From the NCBI GenBank assembly GCA_002261195.1, contig MVBO01000021.1, forward strand, positions 76,322 to 140,321: a stretch of DNA of 64,000 nucleotides. The letters run 5' to 3'. Every line of letters begins with the position of its first letter. The first letter of the stretch is position 1. The stretch comes from Bifiguratus adelaidae (Eukaryota; Mucoromycota; Endogonomycetes; Endogonales). The notes below the pieces were generated by a model. The model saw nothing but the letters and a program-made list of their open reading frames with translations, had not been told where the DNA came from and ran no database searches. A program made the position numbers and the translations under genes. Shown piece by piece: positions 31,282 through 45,500 of the stretch.

Positions 31282-33332
31282 TCAAGCAAATGACCATAAT
31301 TGGGCAGTGGAGGCCGTAACGAACCAAAGCCCTTCTGTACGCTCGGGCTTTGTACTCTGATAATAGTCCGTCATCGCGTTCTCCTCGCTTGCGCGAGCGA
31401 CTAGCCGTTCTCCTTCTGCCCAATCGCAGAAGCCCAGGGCCAGCACCGGCTCACTTTGTCCTCCAATGCAGTGGATCGGATACTGTTTGATGGTTCTATA
31501 GGGTTCCTGTATATTATGTTCGTCGACGCGCTCTACTTCGTTGGGTGATGCAATATCCGTTAAAGACCAGAAGCGAATCACACCGTCAATGCCAGCTAGA
31601 GTCCAGTGGGCAAACCTTTTCATTCAGTGGGCCTTGTACAATCACCTACCAGCTGCCAGTATGTCCAAATCTTCATTGACGGCAATCCCAGTCTTGACGG
31701 TATATGAAGCCGGATGGCCCACATATCGCATGAAGGGACGGTTCGACCACTTTGCGTCCCATCGATAAATCTAGGCAATTCAGCACTTTTCGTCTCGCTC
31801 GCTGACGAGTTTGCACCTTACCTTGCCATCCTTGGAGACCGTAATCAAGTCTCCGTTTCTCAGTTCAATGATATGATCAATCGCTTTTCCGGCCTTGAAG
31901 GAGCGCACTGGACCAGCACCTTTATTTTCGCGTGCCTTGCTAGCAGCTACCTTGAATATCTGAACAGATCCGTTGCGAAGACCAGCATAAAGGATATGTT
32001 GCAGTTCTGATAGCCTCACTGACAGCACGTCGCTTTCGGTGATAAAGTGGGTCAACGCTGCCGTTTCGGTGTCCTTGTGCGTCACGCCCTTGGTCCAGCC
32101 TTTTTCAAACTTCGTCAGACATGGTCCATCCCGTCTGCGGACCGGGCACTAACCATAGGCCAGCTGACCGTTTCGGCCATCACTGCACCACACCGTTTTC
32201 TTGCAGCGAAGCGTGCTATGCCGTCCGTCCAACCATGCAGCATAAACACGCCGCACATCGTCTTCACCGCGTCGCAGTCGATTGGTCTTTGACAATTCAT
32301 CCCAGAGAGAAAGAGTATACACTCGTCCACCTAGCGGCGGTCCATAAAATGTGGTACTTGGACCTCCCATGGATGTTGTTCTAAAGCACATGTGAGCTTG
32401 ATGCCGCATATTTACTAGGAGGCCCAAAGCACTTGCACTATGGATGTTTGGGTCGGGGCAGAAATGGACGTAAACTAGACGTGGCGTAAGAGTTGTTGTT
32501 CGGGAATGCATTGAGCAGCTTACAGGTGCAGGCGCATCATCGCCTGACATGACTTGGCTTATATAAGCTGTGTGTCCGTTGAACAATAACGCCCTAAATC
32601 ATGAATGAGCGCGTATCTTGTCAAAAAGAAACACAAAAAACCCGTTCCTCACCATATCTGTCGCCGATTTGTCGCGCAAAATAGAACATTGCGGATGGGA
32701 TCCACCTAGTGCCTTATCAGTCTAGCTGCTTGCATTTGATGGCGGTATTTGAGGACACCTACCAGCATGTCGACAATAGAGCTGCCCGGCTCAGTACCCA
32801 TCACATCATTGAGGTATACTCTTTGTTGCTCCCTCAATCGTCGCAACATGGCTCTCCGAAACAATCTAGCAGCGTCATGGATGAAATGATCAGCGATGAA
32901 ATGCACAACATACCGTTCCTTGGGGTATACATGATTACAGCACATCTCACGCTGTCGCAAATACTCGAGAGGATGGCCCCGAGAAGGCGCCGGCCGCACC
33001 GATCTATGAGATTGCACCTAAACCGTATCTCAATCTCATCACATTCTATTCTTGAGCACACCTACCGCTTCGTTTCGTTTCTTGATGGATTCGGCGCTAT
33101 AGGGATGATCGGATCCAAGACTCTTGTTGGCTAATATCTTGAAATAACGCTTCTTTTCGGGATCCCAATAGTATCCCGGAATCGCAACGGCCCCATGAGG
33201 TACGGCGTCGGAACCAAGTGATTCTTGTGTAGTGGAAGTAGAGGGATGTGCAGATTGGTTATTGCTTGTCCTTGACCTTTTCACAGCGCCACGGTCTCCA
33301 TGGGGCCGTTTTCGCCGGCTCACGAACGACAT
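31282..33332 (-). CDS. DCAF4: WD40 protein of the DCAF4/WDR21 family
   Basis: ATG at 33332 and TGA at 31282. The N-terminus is basic (FVSRRKRPHGDRG) and has PGYYWDPEKKRYFKI, the DCAF4 family entry motif. A helical part follows (LFRRAMLRRLREQQRVYLND), then blade-like strands RNVLFCATNRRQIWALLFNG, SDVLSVRLSELQHILYAGLRNGSVQIF, AIDHIIELRNGDLITVSKDGKV, YVGHPASYTVKTGIAVNEDLDILAA and GIDGVIRFWSL. DCAF4 proteins are substrate receptors of CUL4-DDB1 ubiquitin ligases. I resolved only part of the 8 or more introns. The junction at 32525-32478 did not keep frame in my model, so the exact gene structure is open. Confidence 0.75.
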
Positions 33333-33769
33333 TTAGCCACCACGAATATTTCCTTACCCGTGATTTTCTTGTCTTTCGGTGCTTCTTGCAAAGGAAGAGA
33401 AGAAGCAAAGTCAGTGAGTGAGTGAGTGAGGAGGCACAAGAGTTGACATGTTGAATGCTTTTTTTTATTATATTATAAGTGCAGTAACATGTTGAGATGT
33501 TCTATGACAATGCGTCTATGATACAAGTGTTTTTTGAATGAAATGCCGAAGGAAAAAGCGCAAGACAGATTTTGTGACAATTCGCCGCTGTTGAAGGGAA
33601 ATTGGGAATATAGACGACGATGACGAGAAAAGCACCTAGGAGGAATCCAAGGCTGTTGAAAGGCTTGATCTTCCCCTAGACTTTGTTCAGGCACCGCGCG
33701 TCGGAAAAGACAAAAGAGTAACGTATGAAAAGAAAAAATGGAAAAGGATGACGAACAACCGGCAATTGC
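33333..33769. other. Intergenic between SAHH 3' end and DCAF4 start
   Basis: Contains the SAHH 3' region (A/T-rich near 33460-33540 and 33720-33760) and the DCAF4 promoter. A short AGTG tandem repeat lies at 33413-33430. No gene seen. Confidence 0.5.
33413..33430. repeat. AGTG microsatellite
   Basis: Four and a half tandem AGTG units in the presumed 5' leader or promoter of the DCAF4 gene. Confidence 0.8.
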
Positions 33770-35972
<2,203 letters not shown>

Positions 35973-37101
35973 GATGTGACGAAAGTAAGCGCTGGTGTGT
36001 CGGTGATCGCCCTTGGCTACCGGGCACGCGCTCGAAAATTACTCCGTACGGATAAGGCGTTGCTTTCCACTTGTTCATTGCAGGCCAAGCACACTTTGAG
36101 CGTAATACATTATTAGGTTTGCAAAGAATACACGGACGCAGCCGGTCGGAAAAAGACCAAAAGTACACCTCTCGTTAAAATAGCGTATCCGTAGACACGC
36201 GACAAGTTTTCCATAACCGTCCAAGATGCATCCCCAATAATAGTGTACGTTTTATCCACTTTGTAATGGGATCCAGGCACTTCTCTTGTTGAGTGTGACC
36301 AAATGGACTGATAAGTCATGTGCGCACGTATCTAAGTTATACGCGGTAGCCTTGACGGATCAGCTGCGAGAGGCATCAGTCCGCTTCTTCCCGTGCAGAC
36401 TGTGCATCGGATAGTTTCAGCGACTCGGCGCGCGGGTTCGCTGGATCATGGCTTTACATCATGTCTAACCCAAAGGAATCCGCGAAGGAGTTGGGTCAGA
36501 TACTGCAGCGACACCAAACCTTTGTGCACCTTTGCTTGACGGAGCACCCTGAGCCTTTTGACTCACGAGCATAAGTTTGCCAATGATTTCATGTTGTGTA
36601 AGTCTATGCTGAAGCCGGTTCTGATCCCCACTTTGCAACTAGCTGTATTTGATACCATTTTCAACTTCTATGCAATAGGAGCCGTTTCACCAGTGACTAC
36701 TAGCAAACCCGTATCCGTTCGAGGACTTGTTCATTGCCTCAGCTTACGGGTGTTCTTTCGGCATGTCACAGGTGAATTCTTCGGACTGACAGTTGCCTTT
36801 TTTGTAATGACAGTCCGAGCAACGTCCAAGTGACGAGTTGCAAGTCGTTCGAGTGCTCATTTGAATGCGCGCAGACTCACGAATCTGAGAGGTAAGGGCT
36901 AGATATTGGGTAGGAGATAGACAAGAGAGGACTCTCCAGGTGTATGGGTCACTCTTTTCGTTGTGCGAGTCAAGTTTTATGCCTTCCGACCGGAAAGCCC
37001 TACCCCATAAGTCACTGCCATAGTTGTCGGCTGTATTGTCCGAGATACGAGACCAAGATTAAACGAACGATGCCTTTCCAGTAGCACCTCCCGTTGTCAA
37101 C
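35973..37101. other. Intergenic, 1.1 kb; possible small or decayed gene near 36461-36833
   Basis: No confident gene. An ATG at 36461 opens a 31-codon frame (MSNPKESAKELGQILQRHQ) on the plus strand. A second frame at 36558-36833 follows in another phase, and a strong GTAAGT donor occurs at about 36598 with a possible acceptor ctag near 36643. The pieces do not assemble into a frame I trust. Confidence 0.35.
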
Positions 37102-38180
37102 ATGTCATCACTTGTAACTCAAGTATCGACGTTAAAGACTGTAGCCGACTTGTACCGTGAAGGCGTCCTCAAGGCAGGTAAGTTGTCCGATCCTTTGACG
37201 GAACATGGCTTGGTGCAGTGGTTTAAAATGCTACAGCAAAAGCAGGCAGCGCAAAGTATGCTCCTTCCGAAGCGTTGAATGCCAAAATTACCCTTTGGTG
37301 AGCAGGATCATTCCTTGCAACAACGAGCTGACGGACTCTGTTCCCTCATAGGAACGGGGACATTACGAAACTAAAGGTGGATACCATTGTAAATGCAGCA
37401 AACAAGTCATTGCTCGGTGGCGGAGGAGGTAGGACATGATTTGGAAGAATCAATACCAGGTCTCTCACACCTTGGCTATATCAGTAGACGGAGCGATTCA
37501 CAGGTCAGTCAACGTCCGCAAAGTCCAACTTGCATGAGACGATCATCTTCATATCGCATCAGAGCTGCAGGCCATGAATTGCTGGAGGAGTGCCGGGGAC
37601 TGAATGGTTGCGAAACAGGCGTAAGTTTCTCCTGTGTGCTGACTTCGGTCAAGGCTGATTAGAATCTGGTTTGATCATATAGGAAGCCAAGATTACAAAG
37701 GGTAGGCTATGAGTTTTCAGTGCACTCGGTACTCATAATCAATCCCACAGGCTACAACTTACCTGCCAAACGTGAGATCAAGGGCTGTTCATGACGCGTC
37801 AGCTTATCAATAACCCTCCCATTGCAGATGTCATTCATACTGCAGGTCCGGTCGGTGAAAAGCCCGACAAGTTGCGCGAATGCTACATCAACTCTCTTAA
37901 AATCGCCGTCAAACGTGGCCTCCGAACGGTAGCCTTTCCATGCATCTCTACTGGTATTTATGGCTATCCCATTCGAAGTGCAACCCAGGTCGTCCTGGAT
38001 AGCGTCCGTCAATTCCTCGAGAAGGAAGGTCACGACAAAATCGACCGAGTCGTATTCTGTCTCTTTTCTGAAAAGGACAGCAGAACCTATCAAGGTAATG
38101 CTATACCATGAGCCATTCCCTTCCATTCACTCATGTCCATTGTTCCAGAATTTATTCCTATCTACTTTCCAAAAGAGTGA
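37102..38180 (+). CDS. Macrodomain protein (MacroD/YmdB-type ADP-ribosyl hydrolase)
   Basis: Nine exons sum to 209 aa: 37102-37177, 37237-37297, 37352-37428, 37485-37503, 37563-37620, 37683-37701, 37751-37771, 37828-38094 and 38149-38180. The macrodomain reads [39 protein letters not shown], where Asn-Ala-Ala-Asn and the [10 protein letters not shown] loop bind and hydrolyse ADP-ribose esters. It continues with EAKITKGYNLPAKHVIHTAGPV and AFPCISTGIYGYPIRSAT. MacroD enzymes remove mono-ADP-ribose from acidic side chains and cleave O-acetyl-ADP-ribose. Three exons are only 19, 19 and 21 nt. Each splice is supported by restoring a conserved block. Confidence 0.93.
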
Positions 38181-38247
38181 CGTCACTTCTAGACCCGCTT
38201 ACCTTCCGTTTGTTCTCTTTGCCTCCTTTGCACAATAAACCATAGCT

Positions 38248-40590
38248 ATGTCCATCTTCCTCAACACTGGATCACACGCGCACAGGAAGCACCTTCCGCC
38301 GCGTCCACGGCCACCGATGCCCAAAAGTCCGGCTCAAACGCCGAACGGTACACCCGCGCCTACACCAGCTCCTCCAGCGCAACAGATTGAATACACTGAA
38401 TTTCGTCTTGTTTCCTCCTCCAAGCCCCTTCCACACCATATCATGAAGTTTAGGAGCGACAGACCTGTCCGTTTGTCAGAGTTTGCTAAGCCGATCAAAA
38501 TGTCAAGGCGCGATCCTAATCAACCTTATCCTGTCATGACCACACCGGAAACGGAGGAAGAAGCCAAAGAGGCTGCGGCAAGAGCACTTGGACGGCCTGG
38601 TGCGGATACGTCATTGATTGCGCCCATGGGAGGAGCAGCACGAAACAAGAACATGATGTTTAAGAAGCGGACAAAGCAGGTTCATATTGCGGAGGAAGAG
38701 ATGCGCTCTCTTCGGTGGCAAGAGCAAAAACCGTGGGTTCTCGAGGATGACGATGGGCAGAACATTTGGACGGGAGAGCTGGAAGGTGGACAGTCGTCGC
38801 AGTATGTCTTTTTCGTCTTCTCGGTACGCGTGTTGCATTGTCTTTTTTAAGTAGGCGCTGCTCATGCCATGGCTCATTTTGTTCAGGATGACGGGTTCAA
38901 AGTCGTACCTGCGGACAACTGGTACGTGTTTACGCCACGCGCACCGTATCAAACCTTGACGATACAGGAGGCTGAGGAACGGGTAAGATTGACGTGCTCG
39001 ATGCACGGTGAAAGCTCATAGCATGCTCGTCCAGATGAATATGGAAAAGAAGAAACAATTGGGTCTATGGCGGATGAAAAATAGAATGTTGGGCAATGGC
39101 GAATCGAGCATGATGGGCGAGGATGAAAAGCCTGCTTCGCGACCACGTTTCAAGGTCGTTGACCACGGACGGGGAGGGTGAGTCTTTTATGTCATAGTAT
39201 CTAATGCTCCGGTACTGATGGGATCGTCAGTGGCCACGAAGGAGGAGGCGGTGGTCGGATGCGACGAGTAAAACAGGTGAGTAGCATGGTGTTCCATACA
39301 GGGCCTCGAGTTCTCATGCTTATAACAATCAAGGACGAGGAAGATGCCGATGTCTTAGACTACGACGACGAGTTTCAGGACGATGAGGAGATACCAGCTG
39401 ATTTGGAAGCTGAGGACGAGGATGTCAAGGATTCTAGAGTGCGAGTGAAACGTGAGATGCGAGCCATTGGTGCTGGGCAGGCTTCAGATGACGATCTTGA
39501 TGCCGATGATGATATCCGGTTAAATGCCGAAGGAAAGGTGGGCGGACTTTGCGGCAAATGATATCATGCTGGCAAGACTGACCGCAACTCCTTTCAGGAT
39601 TTACGAAAGCTGTTGATTGAAAAGGAAAAGAATAAGTTGTACGATGATGATGACGATGATGCCGATCCCTATCTCTCTTCCGTAAGTCGCAGGCTTACTA
39701 ATTGTGAGACAGTGATTCACACCTAGGATATAGGACGAAGCAGAAAACGAAGAAGAGAATGGGAGCGAAAGCAACAAAGATACCCCGACAGATACCCCCA
39801 AACGACCAAGCACACCCAACTCAACCACGAAATCCAATGTATTTTCCCGCTCAGGAGTACGGAAGCCAGCTTCAAAGGGCAAAGAAGCCATCTACATGGA
39901 CGGTCTATCGCGGTCCAGCAGTGGACACAGTAGTCCCATGTACATCAAAAAAGAGTCTGGCGCAATGTCATCGTTGTCTCGCAGTTCCACCTCGCCGATG
40001 CATCGACCAGCCAGTCCACCACGCGCGTTGTCACCTTCGGCAACAAGTCCTGCTCGCCTTTCGGATGATGACCAACGAAGAAAGCTAAAACGAACAGCCA
40101 GCGAACGCAATGGTGAAGCAGGCACCAAGAAGAAGGTTTCCAAGAAGGTGAGGTATCCATGCACGCGCTTGACCACATACTCACAGTATCCTATGTCCAG
40201 GCCAAAGCACCCGGAGATGCAGCTAGTCCTACCAGCCCAACATCTCCCATGTCCCAAGGAAGTCCAAGTGCTGAAACACCTGGAGCCTCGTCTCCCGAGC
40301 CTACAGGAGGTAAGCGAGTGTGCGCTGATTCGATATCATCCGTGCTCAATGCATGCCTCTTCACAGATCTAATAACTGAGGAAGATGTGATTGAGGTACT
40401 GAGCCATGGAGCCATGACAACCAAGACGTTCCTTTCCAACTTCAAGAAGCAACTCAAAAGCAATCCACTCAACAAAGACAACATCCTCAAACTACTTCGT
40501 AAAGTGGCCCGACAAGTAGACGGTCAGGCTCCTGGCGAAAAGTTGATGGAACTTAGACCCGAGTTTGCACCCAGCCAACAAGGCATGTAA
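38248..40590 (+). CDS. TFG1: Transcription initiation factor TFIIF, alpha subunit (RAP74)
   Basis: Nine exons: 38248-38823, 38887-38982, 39035-39177, 39231-39276, 39334-39537, 39598-39681, 39734-40147, 40201-40309 and 40367-40590, giving 631 aa. The N-terminal dimerisation part has YTEFRLVSSS, HHIMKFRSD and NWYVFTPRAPYQTLTIQEAEERM. A Gly/Arg patch and a very acidic block follow (DEEDADVLDYDDEFQDDEE), then a Ser/Pro-rich disordered region. The C-terminal winged helix reads LITEEDVIEVLSHGAMTTKTFLSNFKKQL and NKDNILKLLRKVARQV, the surface that binds Fcp1 and TFIIB. It acts in the RNA polymerase II preinitiation complex. Confidence 0.93.
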
Positions 40591-40741
40591 TTTACAATCA
40601 CATAGAGCGTGTGTGGATATAAAAGATTGTATCATTCCTTCGCCACGTCTCCTCTGCACCTTTCTCGTGCGCCGTCAATGTTCAAATTGGGTTAGGGGAA
40701 ATTCACCTGTTGTTGGCTTTTTGCACCTGAGCGCGTGGAAG

Positions 40742-42526
40742 ATGCAGCAATCGCAAGCCGTGTACAACCAACAAGCTGCTGGAATGCCTACAAACATCAT
40801 CAGGAAACGACCTCAAGATCAAGAGAGCTTGAATCAGGCAAAGTATGTGAGATGGAGTGCATGTTGTCCTGGCAGAGTGATTTATGTCATTGCTCGTTTT
40901 CAGGAGACGGAGACCGACAGACCGAAATTTGCCAGCTAGGGTATGCTATAGACTAACGGCTATCGCTCTTGAAGATCACAGAGCTGACATTGAGAACTAG
41001 ATTGAATCCTATGTACCCGAGTCCAAGGTGTATGGCGAGATGCTCAATCTAGAAAGGAAGCTTGACGCGACCATTATGCGTAAACGGCTAGAGATTCAGG
41101 ACGCTGTGGGTCGTCCGAGCAAGGTGGGCTATTTGCGCACCGGAACGAGGTTCCTCGACGCTCACTCAAATTTAGGTCAAGCGAACCTTGCGCATTTTCC
41201 TTTCCAATCTATCTTCGGATCAAATGCAAAACGACATTGATGATGAAAACATTGACCTTGCAGGCGACATTGCCCCATCTTGGACTTTAAAGATAGAGGG
41301 AAGACTACTGGAGGTACGTAACAACGCTTACCGATGTGCGCATGACTTACGCGCCATATAGCCAATGGCCAGTACCACCAAGAAGCAGCAACCGCCGTCA
41401 AGGAAGTTTACCTCCTTCTTTCGGAATATAGTTGTAGAATTAGAGCGGGATCCGAATCTTTATCCGGATGGCAATGTCATTGAGGTAGGGGAAGCAGATC
41501 AAGGGAATAAGATTCCTTCTCCCCCTCCTGTTGACTCAGCGATTTTCTAGTGGATCAAAACGCCAGGCGCCCCTGACTACGATGGCTTAGAGATCAAGAG
41601 GAAAGGAGATGCAAACGTGAAAGCGCGGATTTTCATGCAATTGGATCAAGAACCTGCCAAGTTCAACTTGTCGCCTATGCTCAAGTCTTTGCTGGATATC
41701 AGCACAGAGACGAAGCCGGCCATTATGGTCGCCATGTGGCAGTATATCAAGGTACCGTACTCAGAGAGAAATAACGAACGATGTGCTTATCAGGGTTAAA
41801 TCAGCACAACAAGCTTCAAGACACGGAAGATAGGCGTGTCATCCATTGCAATGCCGCAATGACTCAAATGTTTGGCGTGCCAAAGCTGACGTTTTCGCAA
41901 ATCGGCGAATTGATTGGACAGCATCTTTCACCTCCGGATCCTATAGTGTTGGAATACGTGATAAGGTATGGTAACACTTACACATTTGCAAGCTAGTTAC
42001 TTATATTGTTGTAGGACGGACAAGGACTTTCACCAGTCTCGCCATGCGTATGATATCGAAGTAGATATAGACGACGGTCTTCGTGCAAAAATGATTGCTG
42101 CCGTCTCCTCTACCCAAACCCAAAAAGATATCATGGCACTGGATGACAAGATTGTGCAAGGTATCCAAGCTATCAACAATGCCAAAATCAAGCGAGACTT
42201 TTTATTGCAATTCGCTCGATCGCCCGTCGACTTTTCAAACAAATGGATTGCCAGTCAAGCACGAGATCTAGAGGTAAGAGCGTCTGCAAAACGTCATGAG
42301 CATGGACTCATAGATATCAGGTTATATTGGGTGAAAGTCGGGTCAACGCAGAAGATATGCGCAAGGCCGGCTTTTATAAACAAGATTGGGTGAAGGAAGC
42401 TGTATTCCATTATCTGACTGCGAAGGTAAGATAGATCATAGATAGGTTTGAATTCCTTGGTATTCATCCTTTCACGCATAGACTCAGCAACGCATGCAAG
42501 AGCTTCTAAATCAAAAGGGACAATAG
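40742..42526 (+). CDS. SWP73: SWI/SNF (BAF60/Swp73/Rsc6) subunit with SWIB domain
   Basis: Ten exons give 430 aa: 40742-40842, 40904-40940, 41001-41123, 41176-41313, 41362-41484, 41551-41751, 41805-41965, 42015-42273, 42321-42425 and 42482-42526. The N-terminus is Gln-rich with a KRRRP basic patch. [33 protein letters not shown] is the BAF60 family helix. [11 protein letters not shown] and [11 protein letters not shown] follow. The SWIB/MDM2 domain is at about residues 226-305: [28 protein letters not shown] ... [12 protein letters not shown]. It is a core subunit of SWI/SNF or RSC chromatin remodellers. The stop is 46 bp from that of LAA1, tail-to-tail. Confidence 0.93.
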
Positions 42527-42572
42527 TCTATGAGTAGTGTACATAATATGGAGACAGAATGAACGCAACAGA

Positions 42573-45500
42573 TCACTCGAAATTGCTGAAATCACTTTTA
42601 AGTTGGATCGTCGGATCCTTTTCCCTTCGAGCGTCTTTTTGCGGCTCGGCGGAGGGCTGTTGACTCGACACGGCTGATCGAAATGCCGATTCGAGTTTGG
42701 AGCGGGTCTCGCTCGGTAAATGGGCCAATACTTGCTTGAATTCTACCGAGTGCTCGGCGGCGATGTTGAGAAGCAGCGGCACAACATGTTGATGCATCTT
42801 TGATGGTGATGGTCGCATCGGCGGATCATCCAAGAGCACAGTGCAGACGGGTAATACAATTCGGAGAAGACCAGTCTCTGTAATTATTAAGCGTTAAACG
42901 TGTGTCCAGGAAAATTGATTGGAGTACATACCTTCATGGACACCAAGGGTGGAAAGCAACAGCTTGATAGAGCCAAAAACATCGTCCAAAAGCAACATGA
43001 CCTCACGGGAAGGTCGTGTACTATGCTTTAGCGAGGCCATGAAGGATAGAAGAACAGGTAGCAAGAGAGAGATGGCGACACGGGAAAACTGCTCGGAGGC
43101 GGGGATGATTGCGACTTTGCTGCGTAGCATGAGGGTATTACAACATTGCAGGGCTATTTGCGTCACCTAACGAACATGTTAATCGCGCACTCTTGCAAGG
43201 TTTCGCTCTAATCCACAAAATCCTTACGTCCAAGGGACACGCTGATGATAAAATATCCTGTATCATTTTCGTAAAACGATGTTGAAGCACAGGGGAACGC
43301 GTTGCTGAACGTGGGAAGGACGAAAAGATGAGCGTACTGGCGAGGACACAATTCTTGGTCATGCTATAGAGTCCGATATCACTTAAGATTTGGTTTAGCG
43401 ATCGCGTGCCAAATTTTGCGCCCGTTTGGCACCTACCCGGCGACACAGTCATCCCCAGTCGTAAGCAATAGCTGTGTAGTTTGATCTACGATAGCATTGC
43501 AGATATCCGGACTTTCTTCCTCATTACTTGTCACCTTTGCCAAGGCTGCCTTTAGAGCCACGAGCACATGCCCAGCAAGTCTGTCGGATGTTGAGGTGTC
43601 TCGCAAGATGGCTAATAGGAGATGAGTACTCCGAGATGACAATGTGATTTGGCTACAATGATACTAACCGGTGTTAATGTACAAGATAATAGCGAAGCAA
43701 TCCATACGTAATGCTGCCGGCAGTAGGCCCAAGATACCGTTTAACCCATCGATACATTTCATGCATAGGTCGGTTACCCGAGTACCATCTGCGGCTCGCG
43801 GTTTGGAACGTACTAGTGAAGGATTAAAGTATGGTCTTACAGAAAAATGTTTCAACCTTACCATGCTGCACCTTGTCACTCAACCAGGTCAAGTGCTGTG
43901 ATAAGACGCCAATGATCAATCGAAGCATATAGAATACCATGCTAGACGCTGGGAAGGCATTTCCGTCCAGAACTTTCTCCAATTGCGCGCTATCATTACC
44001 TTCGTCTTGCCTGCCATTTGAGTGTGAACATCCTATCTGGAGACGTGAGCATGAACAATTTACCCTTTGCCTTGGACATCCTCTTCCAAGAAAGACTTCA
44101 GAGGCGAATTGCAAATATCCAAAAGGATGTCCATGATGATATACTGTAACGAAGTACCCTCTGTCTGGATAAATCGATCAAAGACGTTGATGACTTCGAG
44201 GAAAACGGCCTTGTTGATGATTGGTTCTCCTTCCTGTGGCGCCAATAGGAAGGTCCTCAAAGCTTGCAGAGCGATAGCCATATTACTGACATCTAACGTA
44301 GTATGGGACGAGACAGACGCAGAATGGCGCGAGGTGTGCTCTAGACAAAGACCGAGGAGTACAAAGTCAATCTGCGAGGTGGAGATATTGGACGCTTCTG
44401 CTTGCTGTTGCATTGCGTTCTGCATGCTTGAGTTGTGCTTATCCAGAAGAGATGCTACCGCTCCAACTATTCTTAACCAGGATCGACGATAAAACTGGAG
44501 CAAACATTAAGTTAGGGTGTAAAGGCCCTGCTCTACATACCGGTTGGATGACATCCTTGATTGCTGCAGAATACATGGTATTCAGAGTCCCGGTTCCACC
44601 GACTTCCGCAAAAGCATTTCCTGTTGGCATAGAGCTAAAATCGCTCTCTGTGCGAAGTCTTGCATACTGTTGAAGTGCGGAGAGCCAAAGAGGACACAGG
44701 ATGTCCAAGTGGGGTTCCACTACCGACAATAAATAGCTCTTTGATGTTGAAGCAATCTGCAGCTCCGCCCAGGCATCCAGAATGGATAGATTGACCATGA
44801 TGGATGCTTGTGGGCTCACCGGGACAACGTCGCCGAGTTTGCGCTCGGCTCCAGGTTTGCACCTATCCAGCGCCATTGTCAACAGCTTCAGTATACGTCC
44901 AAGTCGGTACAGTTCATCGACTATGCCACTGCCAACATATACCGCGCAAACTTTGACTGCAGAAGAAACAACTTCTGAGGAAGAATCTTCTGCAAAAGCG
45001 GGGGTCAACGCAGCAGCTATTTGAGCCTAATGATCAATGTTAATCGCGTCCAAATACTGAATTTTGTCATCCGTACCGAATACTGCTCCAGCAGCGATGC
45101 ACCTTCAACATCAGGGTCCGCCGTGGATGCATACATCTACGCAATAGTGAGTTGAAGTTTGCTGATGACGCGTACGACACCTACGAAGGTGATATCCTTA
45201 AGAAGACCAATGCCCTCAAGCCGCAATTTGTCGATGGTGTTTGTAGCCGCTGTGAAAGCCAACTTGATAAGGTCGGCCAGACGGAAGACCAAGTAATCGC
45301 CTACGCCATCATGCTGTCTTTTCTGTCGCGCAAAAATAAGGTCTAGATGTTCCCGCTTTGAGCCACTAGAGATTTGGAGCACCATTTGATGCAAACACTG
45401 CAGTGCAAAAAGTTGCGTGCGCCACTTGGATGGCATTTCGACGTTGATCAAGGGTTCCACCATCTCCGTCGCATCCTGCACTGCTGTGGGTACGTCAACC

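Noticed and set aside
36421..36480. GGGTTCG sequence resembling a tRNA T-arm
   Set aside because: No matching A box, acceptor stem or cloverleaf could be drawn around it.
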